A stretch of 22,756 nucleotides of DNA from assembly GCA_934675795.1 (NCBI GenBank), contig CAKURW010000029.1, forward strand, positions 1-22,756, written 5' to 3'. The first letter of the stretch is position 1. Every line of letters begins with the position of its first letter. The notes under the pieces are model-generated. The model searched no databases, was not told the DNA's origin, and worked only from the letters and a program-made list of their open reading frames with translations. Shown here piece by piece: positions 21,250 through 22,756 of the stretch. Source of the stretch: an uncultured Collinsella sp. Lineage in GTDB: Bacteria; Actinomycetota; Coriobacteriia; Coriobacteriales; Coriobacteriaceae. The translations under genes were made by a program, and so were the position numbers.

Positions 21250-22317
21250 ATGCGCGACAAGCTCGAAAAGATCATCAAGGCCTACGAGGAGCTCGAGAAG
21301 AAGCTTTCCGACCCGGCCGTCGCCTCCGATATCAAGGAGTTCACGCGTCTCAACAAGGAGTACGCGCACCAGTCCGACCTCATTGCCGCCTCGCGCGAGT
21401 ACATTGGCGCGCTCGATGACATCGAGGCTGCCAAGGAAATGCTGCACGATACCACCGATGCCGATGAGAAGGAGATGCTCCAGATGGACATCTCCGAAAA
21501 CGAGGCCAAGCTTCCCCAGCTCGAGGAAGACATCAAGTACATGCTCATCCCGAGCGACCCCAACGACGACAAGAACACCATCGTCGAGATCCGCTCCGCC
21601 GCCGGTGGCGACGAGGCGGCCATCTTCGCCGGCGATCTGTACAAGATGTACCAGCGCTTTTGCGAGTCGCGCGGCTGGAAGACTACCGTGCTCGATTCCA
21701 GCCCCAGCGAGGCCGGTGGCTTTAAGTCCATCGAGTTCAAGGTCGAGGGCGACCGCGTCTACTCCGTCATGAAGTTCGAGTCCGGCGTGCACCGCGTCCA
21801 GCGCGTTCCCAAGACTGAGTCCCAGGGCCGCATTCAGACCTCCACGGCTACCGTCGCCGTACTTCCCGAGGCCGAGGAGATCGACGTCCAGATCAACCAG
21901 TCCGACCTGCGCATCGACACCTACTGCGCCTCCGGCCCTGGCGGTCAGTGCGTTAACACTACCTACTCCGCTGTGCGAATCACCCACCTGCCCACCAACA
22001 CCGTGGTGCAGTCACAGGAGCAGCGCTCCCAGATCCAGAACCGCGAGGTCTGCATGCAGATGCTGCGTGCCCGTCTGTACGAGATGGAGCTCGAGAAGCA
22101 GCAGGCAGAGCTCGGTGCCGAGCGCCAAAGCCAGATCGGCCACGGCAACCGTTCCGAGAAGATCCGTACCTACAACCAGCCCCAGGACCGCGTGACCGAT
22201 CACCGCATCGGTTTCAACTCCACCTACAACGGCGTCCTTCTGGGCGATCAGCTCGGCACCGTCATCGAGGCGCTCGCCGCCGCCGAGCGAGCCGAGAAGC
22301 TGGCACAGGCCGTTTAA
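21250..22317 (+). CDS. prfA: Peptide chain release factor 1
   Basis: A 355-residue class I release factor that ends translation at UAA and UAG. The N-terminal coiled region is followed by the codon-recognition part with VPKTESQGR; the PxT tripeptide (PKT, 187-189) marks RF1 rather than RF2, which has SPF. The catalytic GGQ is at 231-233. Two positions beside it differ from common RF1 proteins: GGQCVNTTYS has Cys234, where His, Ser or Gly is usual, and Tyr239, where Asp is usual. AAAGGAG lies six bases before the ATG at 21250. A frame extending 58 codons upstream lacks family resemblance. The methylase gene prmC, often next to prfA, is not seen in the remaining 440 bases. Confidence 0.97.
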   Translation: MRDKLEKIIKAYEELEKKLSDPAVASDIKEFTRLNKEYAHQSDLIAASREYIGALDDIEAAKEMLHDTTDADEKEMLQMDISENEAKLPQLEEDIKYMLIPSDPNDDKNTIVEIRSAAGGDEAAIFAGDLYKMYQRFCESRGWKTTVLDSSPSEAGGFKSIEFKVEGDRVYSVMKFESGVHRVQRVPKTESQGRIQTSTATVAVLPEAEEIDVQINQSDLRIDTYCASGPGGQCVNTTYSAVRITHLPTNTVVQSQEQRSQIQNREVCMQMLRARLYEMELEKQQAELGAERQSQIGHGNRSEKIRTYNQPQDRVTDHRIGFNSTYNGVLLGDQLGTVIEALAAAERAEKLAQAV

Positions 22318-22346
22318 GTTACGGCGTTTTACCAAACGCCGTAACT
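22317..22346 (+). terminator. Hairpin after prfA
   Basis: AGTTACGGCGTTT (22317-22329) and AAACGCCGTAACT (22334-22346) form a perfect 13-bp stem around TACC, starting at the last base of the stop codon. No T-run follows directly; the larger element at 22349-22456 ends in GCGTTTT and may complete termination. Confidence 0.6.
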
Positions 22347-22348
22347 GC

Positions 22349-22456
22349 TCGACGCTGCAAACGCCCCTAAGCGGCAATCTGACGTTCAATCGTCGGTCGC
22401 GTACCGAAGTACGCTTCCCTCCTCTTTCACGTCACCTTGCTCGCTTAGGGGCGTTT
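22349..22456 (+). repeat. Nested structured element, copy B
   Basis: After TCGACGCTGC (22349-22358), AAACGCCCCTAAGCG (22359-22373) pairs perfectly with CGCTTAGGGGCGTTT (22442-22456). The stem continues as GCAA/TTGC beyond a bulged T. Inside are TGACGT/ACGTCA (22380-22385 with 22429-22434) and the hairpin GCGTAC-CGAA-GTACGC (22399-22414). It matches copy A at 16349-16457 in layout and in several sequence blocks. Confidence 0.75.
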
Positions 22457-22504
22457 TCGCTGTCCGCCCTCTACCTGCGGCGTTGCCTTGCTCCGGATGC
22501 GGGG

Positions 22505-22533
22505 TAGTCATTGGGGACGTTCTTAAATGACTA
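22505..22533. repeat. 29-bp palindromic unit, fourth copy
   Basis: The ends TAGTCATT and AATGACTA pair around a GGGGACGTTCTTA core. Relative to the unit at 9320-9348, with TAGTCGTT and AACGACTA, one base pair has changed on both sides, so pairing is retained. GGGG precedes both copies. Confidence 0.85.
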
Positions 22534-22561
22534 GGTTGGGTAAATTACTTTTCGAGTTTAT

Positions 22562-22717
22562 TTAATCTGCTTTGTTAGAAATTAAGCTGTCTAACTGCTT
22601 AAAGTAATCAGCAGCCTTCATCTGCAATTGAAAATATTGCTCGAAAAATCGTTCAAGAAGTCGCGGGGTGATTTTTACCGGGTAGCGCGCAGAGATGTGG
22701 TGTAAGAGGCGGGGCAT
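22562..22717 (-). pseudogene. Short frame in an AT-rich patch, possible gene remnant
   Basis: A frame of 51 codons on the minus strand ends SLISNKAD. Its latter part, LLERFFEQYFQLQMKAADYF followed by KQLDSLI, is amphipathic and protein-like and weakly recalls the conserved helix of type I restriction specificity subunits (F..LD.LI). Its ATG lies inside the palindrome at 22704-22729 and has no ribosome binding site, so the true coding region may have lost its 5' part. The patch is much more AT-rich than its neighbours, which suggests acquired DNA. Whether it is expressed is doubtful. Confidence 0.3.
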
Positions 22718-22729
22718 GCCCCGCCTCTT
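22704..22729 (+). terminator. Terminator-like perfect palindrome near the right end
   Basis: AAGAGGCGGGGCA (22704-22716) is followed directly by its exact reverse complement (22717-22729), then by CTCTTTCTT. It looks like a plus-strand terminator, although no plus-strand gene is visible just before it. The remaining 27 bases end with GGGAGGGG, which could belong to a gene beginning outside the window. Confidence 0.55.
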
Positions 22730-22756
22730 CTCTTTCTTGAAAGGGAGGGGACACCG

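Noticed and set aside
22318..22756. tRNA gene in the right-hand intergenic stretch
   Set aside because: A GTTCAAG stretch near 22650 resembles a T-loop, but no acceptor or anticodon stems can be formed around it.

Overview
The window looks like chromosomal DNA of a GC-rich member of the Coriobacteriia, most probably Collinsella or a close relative. This is inferred from the GC-rich coding sequence, strong AGGAGG-type ribosome binding sites, the gene families present and several interspersed GGGGAC-core palindromes; no search was run. I see no rRNA, tRNA, CRISPR array, integrase or complete insertion sequence.

Layout. (1) 308-3620, minus strand: a three-gene cluster transcribed SDR dehydrogenase -> OFA-type MFS carrier -> Gfo/Idh/MocA dehydrogenase, closed by a terminator at about 199-234 and divergent from a LysR-type regulator (3854-4732). 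It resembles a small uptake-and-oxidation pathway for an unidentified polyol, sugar acid or organic acid. (2) 4967-9192, minus strand: an overlapping MarR - ABC - ABC operon. The two ABC half-exporters form a textbook asymmetric heterodimer, with degenerate catalytic residues in one partner and canonical ones in the other. A strong promoter upstream of marR overlaps an inverted repeat that is probably the MarR operator. (3) 9743-10889, plus strand: pyridoxal/pyridoxamine kinase overlapping a small cysteine-rich TIGR04076-like protein. (4) 11072-12433, plus strand: a AAA/DUF4143 ATPase preceded by three direct repeats spaced exactly 33 bp apart. (5) 12480-14213, minus strand: MFS (DHA1-like) exporter followed by a low-molecular-weight tyrosine phosphatase. 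(6) 14474-16316, plus strand: a single-pass membrane protein of unknown function and a galactose-mutarotase-like protein. (7) 16641-19533, plus strand: a complete polar amino acid ABC importer (Tat-type lipoprotein binding protein, permease with an extended N-terminus, ATPase), followed by an M20 metallopeptidase (19606-21021). (8) 21250-22317, plus strand: prfA (release factor RF1). The last 440 bases contain hairpins, repeats and an AT-rich patch with a possible gene fragment.

The most unusual content lies between genes. At least five kinds of hairpin or inverted repeat are interspersed: a 29-bp TAGTC...GACTA unit (four copies); a 33-35-bp perfect hairpin with AAAGGGAC in the stem (three copies); a 108-109-nt nested hairpin found 3' of two unrelated genes, with base changes that preserve pairing; a 158-bp MITE-like element with 31-bp terminal inverted repeats; and a 104-bp element with 34-bp arms. 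The prfA leader also holds an eight-codon open frame ending in UAG, a codon read by RF1 itself, whose readthrough frame ends exactly at the prfA ribosome binding site. This suggests, but does not prove, autoregulation.
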